DNA of 64,000 nt from Brevibacterium sp. 'Marine' (GCF_012844365.1 NZ_CP051626.1:2232001-2296000); one strand, 5' to 3'. Positions 1-11,269 are shown, counted from the first letter of the stretch. The notes: generated by a model from the letters alone, not told the origin. Numbers and translations: made by a program.

Positions 1-740
1 CGCAGCAGTTCGACCTGGTCGTCTGCGGTGGCGGGGTCGCCAGGGCCGTTGGAGAAGAAGACTCCGTCCACGCCGAGGGCCCGGATCTCTTCGAAGCTGA
101 TCGTCGACGGCAGCACATGGACGTCGATTCCGCGTTCGGACAGTCGCTCGGGGGTCATCGATTTGATGCCGAGGTCGACGGCGGCGACGCTGAACCTCTT
201 CTCCCCGCGGGCGGGGATGAGGGTGGGTTCGGTGATCGAGACCTCGTCGACGAGGTTGGCTCCGGCCATCTGCGGGGAGGCCTGGACACGGGCGAGGAGT
301 TCGGACTCGGGCGCCTCGGCGGCGGGGCCGGAGAAGATGCCCACGCGCATGGCTCCCTTGTCGCGCAGGTGGCGGGTCAGGGCTCGGGTGTCGACGTCGG
401 AGATGCCGACGATCCCGGACTCGGTCAGCCAGTCGACGAGGTCGCCTTCGGATCGCCAGTTCGACGAGATCCGGGAGGCGTCGCGGACGACGTAGCCGGC
501 CGCCCAGATCCTGGCGGATTCGTCATCGGTGCGGTTGACGCCGGTGTTGCCGATGTGCGGAGCGGCCTGGATGATGATCTGCCGGTGGTAGGACGGGTCG
601 GTCAGCGTCTCCTGGTATCCGGACATGGCGGTGACGAACACGGCCTCACCGGTGGTCTCGCCGAGGTGTCCGTAGGCGGATCCGTGGAAGGTCCGGCCGT
701 CTTCGAGGACGAGGACGGCGGGGGTGGTGGAAAAGCTCAT
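1..740 (-). CDS. carA: Carbamoyl-phosphate synthase small subunit, N-terminal part (cut by window edge)
   Basis: Glutaminase subunit that supplies ammonia to CarB for carbamoyl phosphate, shared by pyrimidine and arginine synthesis. The ATG at 740 opens about 246 residues before the window ends. The family signature [12 protein letters not shown] lies at residues 40-51, and FFSNGPGDP at about 228-236 marks entry to the class I glutamine amidotransferase domain. The catalytic Cys and His lie outside the window. It is last of the visible pyr genes, and its start is four bases inside the end of the preceding membrane-protein gene, so translation is probably coupled. carB is expected further left. 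Confidence 0.95.
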   Translation of the reverse strand, partial: MSFSTTPAVLVLEDGRTFHGSAYGHLGETTGEAVFVTAMSGYQETLTDPSYHRQIIIQAAPHIGNTGVNRTDDESARIWAAGYVVRDASRISSNWRSEGDLVDWLTESGIVGISDVDTRALTRHLRDKGAMRVGIFSGPAAEAPESELLARVQASPQMAGANLVDEVSITEPTLIPARGEKRFSVAAVDLGIKSMTPERLSERGIDVHVLPSTISFEEIRALGVDGVFFSNGPGDPATADDQVELL

Positions 741-1231
741 TGTGCCTCTTCGATCATTTCGCGGATGCGGTCGACGGTGGGGGTGGTGGATGCGGCGTAG
801 CGGGCGCGGAAGCCCGTGTCGACGAGGGTGTCGCCGAGGTGCCACGTGATGCGGATGATGCCTCCGCGTTCGACGAATTTGCCGATCATCCCGTTCGTGG
901 TGTCCACGGAGACGATGTCTCGGCGCGGGATGAGGAAGTCGTCGCGTCCGGCCAGGTCCATGATCACTCCCCCGTCGGTGACGACGAGTTCCCCGGTGGT
1001 GCGGATGCCCAGGCCGTGGACGGCGACGCGTTCGAGCGGATGGCCGGCTTTCGTCGTCGACACATAGGAGCCTTCGACGGGTTCGGCGACGGCTTTGATG
1101 CCCATATGGGGCTTCGGCGGGGTGACGACTTCCGCCTGGGCCTGTTTGCGTCGGCTCCATCCCCAGGCGATCGCGACGATCACGATGACGATGACTGCGG
1201 CGACGATGAGTGTGCCTACTGTGGTGTCCAT
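737..1231 (-). CDS. Membrane-anchored PH-like protein between pyrC and carA
   Basis: Protein of 164 residues with one N-terminal transmembrane helix (about residues 5-26, rich in Val, Ile and Ala, ending in Arg/Lys), then a soluble domain of alternating strands that resembles a bacterial PH-like fold. I know no enzymatic role. The ATG at 1231 overlaps the end of pyrC by 16 bases, and its stop overlaps the carA start. A small membrane protein in the same pyrC-carA slot occurs in M. tuberculosis (Rv1382, from memory), so the position is conserved in Actinomycetota. A longer in-frame reading to 1597 runs over pyrC and is less likely. Confidence 0.8.
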   Translation of the reverse strand: MDTTVGTLIVAAVIVIVIVAIAWGWSRRKQAQAEVVTPPKPHMGIKAVAEPVEGSYVSTTKAGHPLERVAVHGLGIRTTGELVVTDGGVIMDLAGRDDFLIPRRDIVSVDTTNGMIGKFVERGGIIRITWHLGDTLVDTGFRARYAASTTPTVDRIREMIEEAQ

Positions 1232-2521
1232 GTTGCTCCTGCCGGGTGGGGTGTGGTCAGTGCCCCTGCGGCCAAGACCCGGTGGCCGTAGAAGAAGGTG
1301 TCGGTGACCTGCGTGGTCACTTCGACGCCGGCGAAGGGGTTGTTCCGTCCCTTCGTGGCGTGGTCGGCGGGTTCGATGCGGTGCGGTGCGGCCGGGTCGA
1401 CGAGGACGATGTTCGCGCTCGCCCCGACTTCGAGGCTGCCGTGCCCGGAGGCTCCGGTGATCCGAGCCGGGGCCGACGACATCACACGGGCCACATCGCC
1501 GAAGTCGAAGTCGTGGTCGGCCATGGCGGCGACGACGATGGACAGCGCGGATTCCATGCCGACCATGCCCATGGCCGCGGCGGTCCATTCGCTGCACTTG
1601 TGTTCGGCGGTGTGCGGGGCGTGGTCGGTGCCGACGACGTCGATCGTGCCGTCTGCCAGAGCAGTCCGGAGCGCCTGGACGTCACGGTCGGTGCGCAGCG
1701 GCGGGTTGACCTTGTACACGGGGTCGAAGGTGCGTACGAGTTCGTCGGTGAGCATGAGATGGTGCGGTGTCACCTCGGCGGTCACGGCGATCCCCCGGGC
1801 CTTGGCCCACCGGATGAGGTCGACGCTGCCGGCCGTGGAGACGTGGCAGATGTGCAGCCGGGACCCGACGTGTTCGGCCAGGAGCACATCACGGGCGATG
1901 ATCGACTCCTCGGCCACGGCGGGCCAGCCGGGCAGTCCGAGTTCGGCCGAGACCGTTCCCTCGTTCATCTGTGCGCCCTCGGTCAGGCGCGGTTCCTGTG
2001 CGTGCTGGGCGATGATCCCGTCGAAGGTCTTGACGTATTCGAGGGCGCGGCGCATGAGCAGCGGATCGGAGACGCAGATGCCGTCGTCGGAGAACATGCG
2101 CACGCGGGCACCCGAACGTGCCATGGCGCCCAATTCGGCGAGCTGACGGCCCTCGAGGCCGGTGGTCACGGCGCCGACGGGCACGACTTCGGTGAATCCG
2201 GCGGCGCGGCCGAGGCGGTGGACCTGTTCGACGACTCCTGCCGTGTCGGCCACGGGCGCGGTGTTGGCCATGGCGTGGACGCAGGTGTAGCCGCCCGACG
2301 CCGCCGATCGGGACCCTGTGAGCACGGTCTCGGCGTCCTCTTTGCCGGGTTCGCGCAGGTGGGTGTGCATGTCGACGAGGCCGGGCAGAGCTACGAGGCC
2401 CGGGGCCTCGACGGTCTCGTGATCGTCTGTGCCCAGAAGCTCGGGATCGACGATGCGTCCGTGACGGATCGCGATATCGGCGACTCCGCGTCCGAGGACG
2501 TCGGCTCCGCGGATGAGGTAA

Positions 2522-2529
<8 letters not shown>
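1216..2529 (-). CDS. pyrC: Dihydroorotase
   Basis: Interconverts carbamoyl aspartate and dihydroorotate, step three of UMP synthesis. The protein has 437 residues, a normal length for the amidohydrolase-type enzyme. HTHLREPG at about residues 55-62 supplies two metal-binding His. Further His are in IIAQHAQEP and [10 protein letters not shown], and the catalytic Asp is in VGTDHAPHT. It overlaps pyrB by eight bases and the PH-like gene by 16, consistent with one pyr operon transcribed leftwards from in front of pyrR. Confidence 0.96.
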
Positions 2530-4049
<1,520 letters not shown>

Positions 4050-4101
4050 ATTTCCCCTTCTCCGCCTCTCTGGACGGTGGTTAAAGGAGTGGTTCGATTC
4101 G

Positions 4102-4107
4102 ATTGTA
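4102..4107 (-). promoter_or_regulatory. Likely -10 element of the pyr operon
   Basis: The minus strand reads TACAAT here, about 53 bases before the pyrR ATG and downstream of the nusB terminator. No good -35 hexamer is seen at 17 bases because that position falls in the second hairpin (4111-4129). The transcribed leader would be about 45 bases. I see no antiterminator/terminator pair in it, so control by PyrR would more likely act on translation. That is inference. Confidence 0.4.
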
Positions 4108-4110
4108 GAC

Positions 4111-4156
4111 CCGGTGGGGTGCCCACCGGCGGGCGGGTCCGAAGTGCGGACCCGCC
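4111..4156 (-). terminator. Tandem hairpins downstream of nusB
   Basis: Two adjacent perfect stems. The first is a 9-bp stem GGCGGGTCC/GGACCCGCC at 4132-4156 with a 7-base loop, starting right at the nusB stop. The second is an 8-bp stem CCGGTGGG/CCCACCGG at 4111-4129 with a 3-base loop. No strong T tract follows, which is common in high-GC actinobacteria. They probably end the alaS-to-nusB transcript and separate it from the pyr promoter. Confidence 0.6.
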
Positions 4157-4157
4157 G

Positions 4158-4568
4158 TCAGATGAGTGTCGGTTTGACGTCGAGGATGCGGGAGAGCAGT
4201 CCCGAGACGAAACCGGGTGAGTCATCTGTGGAGAACTGTCTGGCCAGTGACACGGCTTCGTCGATGGCCACCTTGTCGGGGACCTCGTCGTTGAACAGCA
4301 TCTCCCAGGTTCCGATCTCGAGCAGAGACCGGTCGACGGCCGGCATCCGGTCCAGGGTCCAGCCTTCTGAGTAGGTGGAGATGATCTCATCGATCTCCGC
4401 CTGCTTCTCGGTGATGCCCGTGACGATCTCGACCGCGTATTCCTTCATCGGGTAGTCGGGATCGTTCGACCGCATGGTGACGAGTTCGTCCATGGCCAGT
4501 CGACGCTGCCCGGCTTCGAAGAGCAGCTCGAGAGCCCGACGACGGGCTCGGGTACGTGCGGATGCCAC
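4158..4568 (-). CDS. nusB: Transcription antitermination factor NusB
   Basis: RNA-binding all-helical protein that pairs with NusE (S10) at boxA to support rRNA antitermination. The 136-residue length is typical. It opens with the Arg-rich helix ARTRARRRALELLFEA, and the C-terminal half has the NusB pattern DRSLLEIGTWEMLF and VAIDEAVSLARQF. It ends the efp-nusB pair, is immediately adjacent to efp, and is followed by a double hairpin. Confidence 0.93.
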   Translation of the reverse strand: MASARTRARRRALELLFEAGQRRLAMDELVTMRSNDPDYPMKEYAVEIVTGITEKQAEIDEIISTYSEGWTLDRMPAVDRSLLEIGTWEMLFNDEVPDKVAIDEAVSLARQFSTDDSPGFVSGLLSRILDVKPTLI

Positions 4569-5129
4569 TTACTTGACGCGACCGAGGTAGTCGCCGCTGC
4601 GGGTGTCGACCTTGACCTTCACGCCCTCTTCGAGGAACAGGGGCACCTGGATCTCGTAGCCGGTCTCGAGAGTCGCCGGCTTCGATCCGCCGGTCGAACG
4701 GTCGCCCTGGAGTCCGGGTTCGGTGTGGGTGATGGTCAGCTCGACCGAGGGCGGCAGCTCCACCGACAGCGGGGTGCCTTCGTGGAAGGAGATCTGCAGA
4801 TCCTGGTTCTCGAGCATGTAGTTCGCGGCGTCGCCGACGAGCTCTGCGGAGATGTTGACCTGGTCGTAGTCCTTGGCGTCCATGAACACGTAGTCGGTGC
4901 CGTCATGGTAGAGGTACTGCATATCGCGGCGGTCGACATTCGCGGTCTCGACCTTGGTGCCGGCGTTGAAGGTCTTGTCGATGATCTTGCCGGAGATGAC
5001 GTTCTTCAGCTTGGTGCGGACGAAGGCCGGTCCTTTTCCGGGCTTGACGTGCTGGAATTCGAGCACCTGCCACAGCTGGTTGTCGAGGTTGAGCACAAGG
5101 CCGTTCTTCAGGTCGTTCGTTGTCGCCAC
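4569..5129 (-). CDS. efp: Translation elongation factor P
   Basis: Relieves ribosome stalling at polyproline by entering the E site. I start at the GTG at 5129, preceded by GAAGGACG, which gives 186 residues, the usual length. A longer reading to 5246 lacks homology. The KOW-like N-domain carries the tip loop PGKGPA at about residues 29-34 with Lys at the apex, the actinobacterial subtype thought to work without lysine modification. Two OB domains follow, ending in the family pattern [15 protein letters not shown]. nusB follows with no gap. Confidence 0.95.
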   Translation of the reverse strand: MATTNDLKNGLVLNLDNQLWQVLEFQHVKPGKGPAFVRTKLKNVISGKIIDKTFNAGTKVETANVDRRDMQYLYHDGTDYVFMDAKDYDQVNISAELVGDAANYMLENQDLQISFHEGTPLSVELPPSVELTITHTEPGLQGDRSTGGSKPATLETGYEIQVPLFLEEGVKVKVDTRSGDYLGRVK

Positions 5130-5236
5130 TAATTCGTCCTTCTTCGGTTCAGTCCTGATCACCGAATGGTGATCGCAGTCGGCACGGCGCGCCGCCCAGC
5201 CCCGCGGTTCGGGGTCGACGAATGCGCCACTGGGCA

Positions 5237-5242
5237 AGTCTA
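5237..5242 (-). promoter_or_regulatory. Possible -10 element for efp-nusB
   Basis: TAGACT on the minus strand, about 108 bases before the efp GTG, in the aroB-efp gap. No convincing -35 is seen. A small dyad (GATCACC, 4 bases, GGTGATC) lies in the leader at 5157-5174. Confidence 0.25.
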
Positions 5243-5277
5243 GCAAGCTTCAGCGGGACGCTTCCATTTGGGCGGGG

Positions 5278-6399
5278 TCAGTCGAGGCCGAGTCCGATGC
5301 CGAGGGGAACCGTCGGCGAATCCTCACCGATCTCCTGGTAGGCGGTGAAGAGGATGGAGGCATCGGGGATCTCGACGGTGCTCGGTTCGCCGATGTCGCT
5401 GAGCAGAACCATCCGCAGCATCGCTCCGCGGGCTTTCTTGTCCCGCTTCATCGTGTCCAGCAGCTGCGGCCAGACGTCGGAGCGGTACCCCACGGGCAGT
5501 CCGAGCTTGCCGAGCAGTTCGCGGTGGAGGTCGACGACTTCGTAGGGCAGGCTCTTGATCATCGACGCCACCTCGGCGGCGAAGACCATGCCCACCGACA
5601 CGGCGGCACCGTGGCGCCACTGGTAGCGCTCCTTGTGTTCGATCGCATGGCCGAGGGTGTGACCGTAGTTGAGTATCTCCCGGCGTCCGGATTCCTTGAA
5701 GTCTCCGGAGACGACCTCGGCCTTGACCCGGATGGAGCGTTCGATGAGCTCGCGCAGCACGGGTCCGTGCACATCGGCGATCTCGTCCTTCGAATGGTTC
5801 GACACGAGGTCGAGGATCGCGGGGTCGGCGATGAATCCGGTCTTGACCACTTCGGCGAGTCCGGTGAACAGTTCGTTCTCCGGCAGCGTCCCGAGCGTGT
5901 CGAGGTCGACGAGGACTCCGGCGGGTGCGTGGAAGGAGCCGACGAGGTTCTTGCCTTCGGCGGTGTTGATCCCGGTCTTGCCGCCGACGGAGGCATCGAC
6001 CATCCCGAGGACGGTGGTGGGGATGTGGATGACCGTGATTCCGCGCAGCCAGGTGGCGGCGACGAATCCGCCGAGGTCGCTCACCGCTCCCCCGCCGACG
6101 GTGACGATCGCGTCGGTGCGGGTGAAGTCGGACTGGCCGAGGACCTGCCAGCAGAAGGCGGCGACCTGGACGTGCTTGGCCTCTTCGGCATCGGGAATCT
6201 CCGCGGCCACAGCTTCGAGGCCGGCCGCGGCGAGGTCGTCGCGAACGGTCTCACCAGTCGTCCGCAGGGCGCGGGGATGGATGACGAGGACCTTCTCGAC
6301 GCGGTTTCCGAGCAGCTCGGGCAGTTCGCCGAGCAGTCCCTGGCCGACGAGGACGGGGTAGTTCCCGCCGGCGTCCACATTGATGCGTGTGAGGCTCAT
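5278..6399 (-). CDS. aroB: 3-Dehydroquinate synthase
   Basis: Converts DAHP to 3-dehydroquinate, step two of the shikimate pathway, using NAD and a divalent metal. GGGAVSDLGGFVAATWLRG is the NAD/active-site stretch, followed by VGGKTGIN. The zinc ligands Glu and His lie in the expected regions, for example ILNYGHTLGHAIEH. The ATG at 6399 has AGGAAG eight bases upstream and gives 373 residues. An alternative ATG at 6423 would add eight residues (MNDQEDGR) with a weaker binding site. It lies downstream of aroK and aroC in the same direction. Confidence 0.95.
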   Translation of the reverse strand: MSLTRINVDAGGNYPVLVGQGLLGELPELLGNRVEKVLVIHPRALRTTGETVRDDLAAAGLEAVAAEIPDAEEAKHVQVAAFCWQVLGQSDFTRTDAIVTVGGGAVSDLGGFVAATWLRGITVIHIPTTVLGMVDASVGGKTGINTAEGKNLVGSFHAPAGVLVDLDTLGTLPENELFTGLAEVVKTGFIADPAILDLVSNHSKDEIADVHGPVLRELIERSIRVKAEVVSGDFKESGRREILNYGHTLGHAIEHKERYQWRHGAAVSVGMVFAAEVASMIKSLPYEVVDLHRELLGKLGLPVGYRSDVWPQLLDTMKRDKKARGAMLRMVLLSDIGEPSTVEIPDASILFTAYQEIGEDSPTVPLGIGLGLD

Positions 6400-6570
6400 T
6401 CGTCCGTCTTCCTGATCGTTCATCGTCTTCTCTCAAGGCTCGGCCGCCCGGTGAGTGCTCGGAGTCGAGGCACGGCTTCCGTGGGCCGGATCCAGCCTAG
6501 CTCTCACCGGTGCCCGGCGGCGAAACGGGTGACCGATGTGGTCGCAGACGTCTCACCGCCGAGGCTGTGC

Positions 6571-7209
6571 TCAGCGCTGTTGACCGGAGCCGTCGTCGTC
6601 GGGATCGGCGTACTTCGCGTACTCTTCGGCTCGCTGCAGACCGGTGAGGACGTCGACGACTCGGTTGACCACCGTCGACGGCGGTGAGTTCGACGCTTGG
6701 ACCCGGAAGGTCGCGACCTGTTCGTAGAGCGGTTCACGTTCGCTGACCAGGGCCAGCCAGTTCTCCACCGGGCTGCCGGCACCGCGCAGCAGCGGTCGGT
6801 GCGGGGCGGTCAGTCGCTGTGCCACGGTGTCGACATCGATATCGATGTGCACGACTTTGATCGCCGGGTGTCGCAGCTGGGCACGGGTGCCGGGGTTGAG
6901 GATCGCTCCTCCGCCCAGGGACACGATGCCCGGACGGTCGAGCAGACGACGCAGTGCTCTGCGCACGACCTCGCGTTCGATGCGTCGGAAGTGATCTTCG
7001 CCGCGTTCGACGAAGATCTCCGAGATGACCCCGTACTTGTCGACGATGTTCGCGTCCGTGTCCGTCAGCGGCAGGCCGAGCCGGTCGGCGAGAAGCCGAC
7101 CGATCGTCGACTTCCCTGCCGCCGGCGGACCGGAGAGCACGATGCGCGAGAGCGCGGCGGGGACCGGTTCCAGGGGCGGGACCGGCTTGGGCAGCGGGGG
7201 GTGGTTCAT
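6571..7209 (-). CDS. aroK: Shikimate kinase
   Basis: Phosphorylates shikimate at the 3-hydroxyl with ATP. The P-loop GPPAAGKST is at about residues 26-34. The shikimate-binding DTD follows, and SLGGGAILN supplies the GGG loop. The start at 7209 overlaps the aroC stop by four bases, showing coupling. The protein has 212 residues, longer than the usual 165-180, because of a Pro-rich N-terminal lead (about 20 residues) and an acidic C-terminal tail ([12 protein letters not shown]). Confidence 0.93.
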   Translation of the reverse strand: MNHPPLPKPVPPLEPVPAALSRIVLSGPPAAGKSTIGRLLADRLGLPLTDTDANIVDKYGVISEIFVERGEDHFRRIEREVVRRALRRLLDRPGIVSLGGGAILNPGTRAQLRHPAIKVVHIDIDVDTVAQRLTAPHRPLLRGAGSPVENWLALVSEREPLYEQVATFRVQASNSPPSTVVNRVVDVLTGLQRAEEYAKYADPDDDGSGQQR

Positions 7210-8405
7210 CGTCCGATGCGGAGGTTCTCCGGAATGGCCGCGACATAGGCGTCCAGGTTCCGCTTCGTCTCGGCCACGGAGTCTCCGCCGAACTTCTCGA
7301 CGACCGCCTCGGCGAGCACGAGTGCCACCATGGCTTCGGCGACGACGCCGGAGGCAGGCACCGCGCAGACGTCGGAGCGCTGATGGTTCGCCTTCGCGGC
7401 CTCTCCGGACTCGACGTCGACCGTCGCCAGGGCGCGCGGGACTGTCGCGATCGGCTTCATTCCCGCCCGCACGCGCAGCGGACCGCCCGTGGACATGCCT
7501 CCTTCGGTGCCGCCGGCGCGGTTGCTCGTGCGGCGGAATCCGTCGGGCCCGACTTCCAGCTCGTCGTGGGCCCGCGAGCCGGGACGCTTCGTGGTGAGGA
7601 ACCCGTCTCCGACCTCGACTCCCTTGATCGCCTGGATGCCCATGAGGGCACCGGCCAGGCGGGAGTCGAGACGACGGTCCCAATGCACGTGGGAACCCAG
7701 CCCCGGAGGCAGGTCGTAGGCGAGGACTTCGACGACTCCGCCGAGGGTGTCCCCGGCCTTCTTCGCCGCGTCGATCTCGGTGACCATCGCCGCCGAGAGA
7801 TCGGCGTCGAAGCAACGGACAGGATCGGCATCCAGGGCGTCGACATCGGCCGCGGTCGGCAGTGCGGGCTGTGCATCGGCGGAGTGTTCGGCACCGCCGA
7901 TGGCCACGGTATGGGAGACGAGGGTGATGCCCAGTTCGCCGAGGAACTTCGCGGCCACAGTGCCCAGCGCCACACGCATCGCGGTCTCACGTGCCGAAGC
8001 GCGCTCCAACACGGGACGAGCCTCAGCGAAGCCGTACTTCTGCATCCCGACGATATCGGCATGCCCCGGACGCGGTCGGGTCAGCGGGGCGTTGCGGGCC
8101 AGTCCCTCGAGCTCGGAGGCGTCGACGGGGTCCGGGCTCATCACGGACTCCCATTTCGGCCATTCGGTGTTGCCGACCTCGATCGCCACGGGTGAGCCCA
8201 AGGTCTGCCCGTGACGGACACCGCCGAGGAGACGCACCTCGTCGGCTTCGAACTTCATCCGCGCACCGCGGCCATAGCCGAGTCGGCGGCGAGCCAAGCT
8301 CGCACGAATATCGTCCCTGGTGATCGGTACATGGGCGGGAAGCCCTTCAATAATCCCGGTCAGCGCTTCGCCGTGGGATTCGCCTGCAGTCAGCCATCTC
8401 AACAT
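7206..8405 (-). CDS. aroC: Chorismate synthase
   Basis: FMN-dependent enzyme that makes chorismate from EPSP, the last shikimate step. The 399-residue protein opens with the signature TAGESHG and contains the GRGARM region, [16 protein letters not shown] and the C-terminal [22 protein letters not shown]. It heads the aroC-aroK-aroB run and overlaps aroK by four bases. A TAGAAT hexamer lies just upstream. Confidence 0.97.
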   Translation of the reverse strand: MLRWLTAGESHGEALTGIIEGLPAHVPITRDDIRASLARRRLGYGRGARMKFEADEVRLLGGVRHGQTLGSPVAIEVGNTEWPKWESVMSPDPVDASELEGLARNAPLTRPRPGHADIVGMQKYGFAEARPVLERASARETAMRVALGTVAAKFLGELGITLVSHTVAIGGAEHSADAQPALPTAADVDALDADPVRCFDADLSAAMVTEIDAAKKAGDTLGGVVEVLAYDLPPGLGSHVHWDRRLDSRLAGALMGIQAIKGVEVGDGFLTTKRPGSRAHDELEVGPDGFRRTSNRAGGTEGGMSTGGPLRVRAGMKPIATVPRALATVDVESGEAAKANHQRSDVCAVPASGVVAEAMVALVLAEAVVEKFGGDSVAETKRNLDAYVAAIPENLRIGR

Positions 8406-8412
8406 TCCACCG

Positions 8413-8418
8413 ATTCTA
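8413..8418 (-). promoter_or_regulatory. Possible -10 element for aroC-aroK-aroB
   Basis: TAGAAT on the minus strand, seven bases before the aroC ATG and overlapping the TAG stop codon of the prepilin peptidase gene. If active it would make an essentially leaderless aroC message. No clear -35 is seen at 17-18 bases. Confidence 0.3.
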
Positions 8419-9195
8419 CAAAAGTATTGGGGCGAACAGGCACCCGAGCCACATGCCGGAAAGCATCGCCGGTCCGAAGGCGATGGTCACCCCGCGGACC
8501 CGACCGGCTCGGACCGCAGCGATGAGCGCCCAGATCCCGCTGATGAGCATCATGGCGACCAGCACGAGCGCAGGTGCCCACGGGTCGAAGAGACCGGCGA
8601 CGGCGAAGACGATGAACGCGAGCTTGACGTCCCCGAGCCCCATCGATCGCACCCGCAGCACACGACCCACCAGGTGGAGTGCTGTGAAGAAGACGAGGGC
8701 GAAGAGTCCGGCGAAGAATGAAGAGAACCACATCGGCAGGTCACCGAGCACGGAGCCTGTGATGATGAGTCCCAGGGCCAGCATCGACACGGGGATGACG
8801 ATCCGATCGGGCAGTCTGCGTACGCTGACGTCCGCGGTGGCGAGGAACGGTGTGGCGCCGGAGACGAGGCCCAGCAGCAGTGCGGAGACGATGCGATCGG
8901 CCGAGTTCGGCTCAGCCGGGGCGAACGTTGTCCCGCTCAGCGGCGCATATGCGCTCCACCCGGTACCCGGTGGTGCGAGCACAGTGAGGGTGAAGACGAC
9001 GGCGGCCGCTGCGGCGATGATGGGGCCGAGCAGCATCGGTCCCATTCCGCGAGCCCATCTGGATGACTGCCACCGCTGCAGGTGCGCGGAGTCGTTGAGC
9101 CAGACCCGTGGGGTCACGGCGAGGATGAGGCCGCCGGCCAGAGCGGTCAGCACCGTGACACCGATGGTCATCCCGTGCAGCACTCCGGCGCCCAT
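8416..9195 (-). CDS. Type IV prepilin peptidase (A24 family), peptidase domain only
   Basis: Membrane aspartyl protease related to PilD/TadV that cuts prepilin leader peptides. The 259 residues contain about seven hydrophobic helices. The two catalytic Asp are D122 in [11 protein letters not shown] and D189 in the family signature GLGDVKL. The N-terminal Cys-rich methylase domain of PilD is absent. It sits between aroE and aroC. A similar placement is known in mycobacteria (Rv2551c, from memory). No pilin gene is in the window, so its substrates must lie elsewhere, possibly Tad/Flp pili. Confidence 0.88.
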   Translation of the reverse strand: MGAGVLHGMTIGVTVLTALAGGLILAVTPRVWLNDSAHLQRWQSSRWARGMGPMLLGPIIAAAAAVVFTLTVLAPPGTGWSAYAPLSGTTFAPAEPNSADRIVSALLLGLVSGATPFLATADVSVRRLPDRIVIPVSMLALGLIITGSVLGDLPMWFSSFFAGLFALVFFTALHLVGRVLRVRSMGLGDVKLAFIVFAVAGLFDPWAPALVLVAMMLISGIWALIAAVRAGRVRGVTIAFGPAMLSGMWLGCLFAPILL

Positions 9196-9208
9196 CTCGA
9201 TACCCGGT

Positions 9209-10129
9209 TCAGTCGTGGACCCGGGCGGGTGGGCCCTCGAGTGCTGCGTACATGGCCGACGCGACCCGCGCGGTCAGGTCGTCTGCTGCCGGCAGGGTCG
9301 TCGACGTCGGCAGGGTCTCCGTCGTGGTTGGGTCGTCGGCCCTGGCCGCGGCGAGGAACATCTCGAACTGGGCGACGGCCTGTTCGACGAGCATGGCGGT
9401 TCCGGCGACGGGGCGCAGACCGTGCGCGGCGGCCGCGGCGAGGAAGGTCGAATCGGCGGCGTAGGCGACGTCGAGGGCGATGGCACCGGGGGCGAAGGAT
9501 TCGTCCCAGATCGGGTCGGGGGCCGCCTCGGCGGGCAGGGTGGAGATGACGATCGCCGACGGACCGATCCGTCTCAGATCCCCCACCGAGGCGCTCAATC
9601 CGATCCGTTCGGCCAGATCGAGAACCCGCCGGGCACGGTCAGGGTTGCGGACGCGGAAGTCCACGTGTGCGATCCCGAGATCGCGGCAGGCCACGAGCGC
9701 CGAGGCGGCCGTGGCTCCGGCGCCGAGGATCGTCGCCCGACCGGCTCCCGCACCACCGGCCCCGGCCGGTCCCGATTCTCTGTGCGGGGCGATCGCCCGC
9801 ACGATGCCGCGGACGTCGGTGTTGGCCACCTGCACCCGACCGCTGCGCCGGATGAGGGTGTTGCCGGCCGCTGTCAGTGCGGCCGTCTCATCGACGTCCC
9901 ATCCGCGTTCGGCTGCGAGTGTGACGAGACGGTCCTTCAACGGCATCGTCAGCGAGAACCCGATGTGCTCGGGATGGGAGTCGAGGAACCCCTCGAGCTC
10001 GTCGGCGGCGAGTTCGAATCGGGAGTATTCGCTGGTCTCCATGTGCAGCGCTGCGAAGGCGGCACGGTGGAGCAGCGGGGACTTCGAATGTGCGATCGGC
10101 GAACCGAGCACTGCGGCGAGGATCCTCAC
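9209..10129 (-). CDS. aroE: Shikimate 5-dehydrogenase
   Basis: NADP-dependent reduction of 3-dehydroshikimate. The substrate-binding start GSPIAHSKSPLLHRAAF is at residues 9-25. The catalytic Lys is in TMPLKDR and the partner Asp in NTDVRGIVRA. The cofactor motif is GAGATAASAL in the C-terminal Rossmann domain. Its 306 residues exceed the usual 270-290 because of a Thr/Ala-rich stretch near the end. It lies three bases downstream of mltG in the alaS-ruvX-mltG-aroE run. Confidence 0.93.
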   Translation of the reverse strand: MRILAAVLGSPIAHSKSPLLHRAAFAALHMETSEYSRFELAADELEGFLDSHPEHIGFSLTMPLKDRLVTLAAERGWDVDETAALTAAGNTLIRRSGRVQVANTDVRGIVRAIAPHRESGPAGAGGAGAGRATILGAGATAASALVACRDLGIAHVDFRVRNPDRARRVLDLAERIGLSASVGDLRRIGPSAIVISTLPAEAAPDPIWDESFAPGAIALDVAYAADSTFLAAAAAHGLRPVAGTAMLVEQAVAQFEMFLAAARADDPTTTETLPTSTTLPAADDLTARVASAMYAALEGPPARVHD

Positions 10130-10132
10130 CGG

Positions 10133-11269
10133 CTATCCGTTGTCCTTCCTGTGCTCGCGCAGCCATTTGCGGTAGATCTCGACGTTCTTCTTATGGTCCT
10201 CGTAGTTGTCGGCGAACTTCGTCTCCCCCGTGTCCGGATTCGTCGCGACGAAGAACTGCCAATCGCCGTCGGCGGGTTCGAGCGCTGCTTCGACGGCTCC
10301 CCGGCTCGGCGAGTTGATGGGCCCGGGAGGCAGGCCCTTCTTCTTGTACGTGTTGTACGGCGAGTCCGACTGGCGCTCCTTCTTCGTCGTCGTCAGGTCG
10401 GAGCGGGCGCCGTGGATATAGGCCACGGTCGCATCCGATTGGAGCAGTCCCCCGGTCTTCGATTTCTCGGAGATGCGGTTGAGGAATGTCCTGGCCACCT
10501 TCGATCGCACCTCGGGATCTCCCGGGGATTCCTTCTCCACGAGGCTGGCCAGCGTGAGGATGCGGTTGGCGTCCTTGCTCTCGATTCCCAGTTCGTCGAG
10601 TTCGGTCTCGGTCTTGTCGACCATCTCCTGGACGATGTCCTCTGCGGTCTTCTGCTTGTTGAGGTCATACGTCGCCGGATACAGGTAGCCTTCGAGGCTC
10701 GGGGCCTCGATATCGAGTCCGTAGTCCTTCGGGGTCTTGTCGTCGATGGCTTTGTCGACCTCATCGGCGTTCATCCCCGACTCGATCATGATCGCCTTGA
10801 TCTCTTCGACCTGTTTGCCTTCGGCGACCGTGATCTTCGGCGGGGCGATGGGGTTGATGAGCGCTTCGACCGCGGCCTCCGAGCTCATCTTCTCCCGCAT
10901 CGTCCAGGTTCCTGCCTGGATGGTCGCCTCACGGCGTTCGATCTCGTCGAGGAAGGGTTCGGAATTCATGATGACCCCGGCTTCGACGAGCTGGTTGGCC
11001 ACGGTGCGGGCGGAGGAGCCGGGAGCGATCTCGATCGAGACCTCGTTCGTTCCCTGACCTTCATAGTCGCCTTTGGGGCCGAACAGGTCGTCGAAGACTC
11101 CACCGGCCGCGCGCACACCGAAGAATCCTCCGATGCCGAAGACGAGGATGCAGATGATCACGATCGTCGTCGTCCGCCGCCGACGCAGCATTCTGCGCCG
11201 TTTCTTCGCGCGGACCTCTGCGCGGGTGAGTCCGTCGTCTGACGAGAACTCATCGGTGATGGGGCTCAT
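10133..11269 (-). CDS. mltG: Endolytic murein transglycosylase MltG (YceG-like)
   Basis: Cuts nascent peptidoglycan strands in the membrane and sets glycan chain length. The 378 residues have a basic cytoplasmic N-terminus (KKRRRMLRRRRT), one transmembrane helix at about 35-55, then a LysM-like region and the YceG domain. LASLVEKES carries the catalytic Glu, with LQSDATVAYIHG and YNTYKKKGLPPGPINSPS downstream. The start at 11269 overlaps the ruvX stop by four bases. Confidence 0.93.
   Translation of the reverse strand: MSPITDEFSSDDGLTRAEVRAKKRRRMLRRRRTTTIVIICILVFGIGGFFGVRAAGGVFDDLFGPKGDYEGQGTNEVSIEIAPGSSARTVANQLVEAGVIMNSEPFLDEIERREATIQAGTWTMREKMSSEAAVEALINPIAPPKITVAEGKQVEEIKAIMIESGMNADEVDKAIDDKTPKDYGLDIEAPSLEGYLYPATYDLNKQKTAEDIVQEMVDKTETELDELGIESKDANRILTLASLVEKESPGDPEVRSKVARTFLNRISEKSKTGGLLQSDATVAYIHGARSDLTTTKKERQSDSPYNTYKKKGLPPGPINSPSRGAVEAALEPADGDWQFFVATNPDTGETKFADNYEDHKKNVEIYRKWLREHRKDNG

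Noticed and set aside
1232..1597. Long N-terminal extension of the PH-like protein
   Set aside because: It would overlap pyrC over its whole length and reads as Arg/His-rich shadow sequence; the ATG at 1231 gives a natural transmembrane N-terminus.
8453..11242. Very long plus-strand open frame (about 930 codons)
   Set aside because: It lies antisense to the prepilin peptidase, aroE and mltG, all clear by motif. Its translation is Arg/Ser/Gly/Asp-biased with no known pattern, a typical GC-rich shadow.
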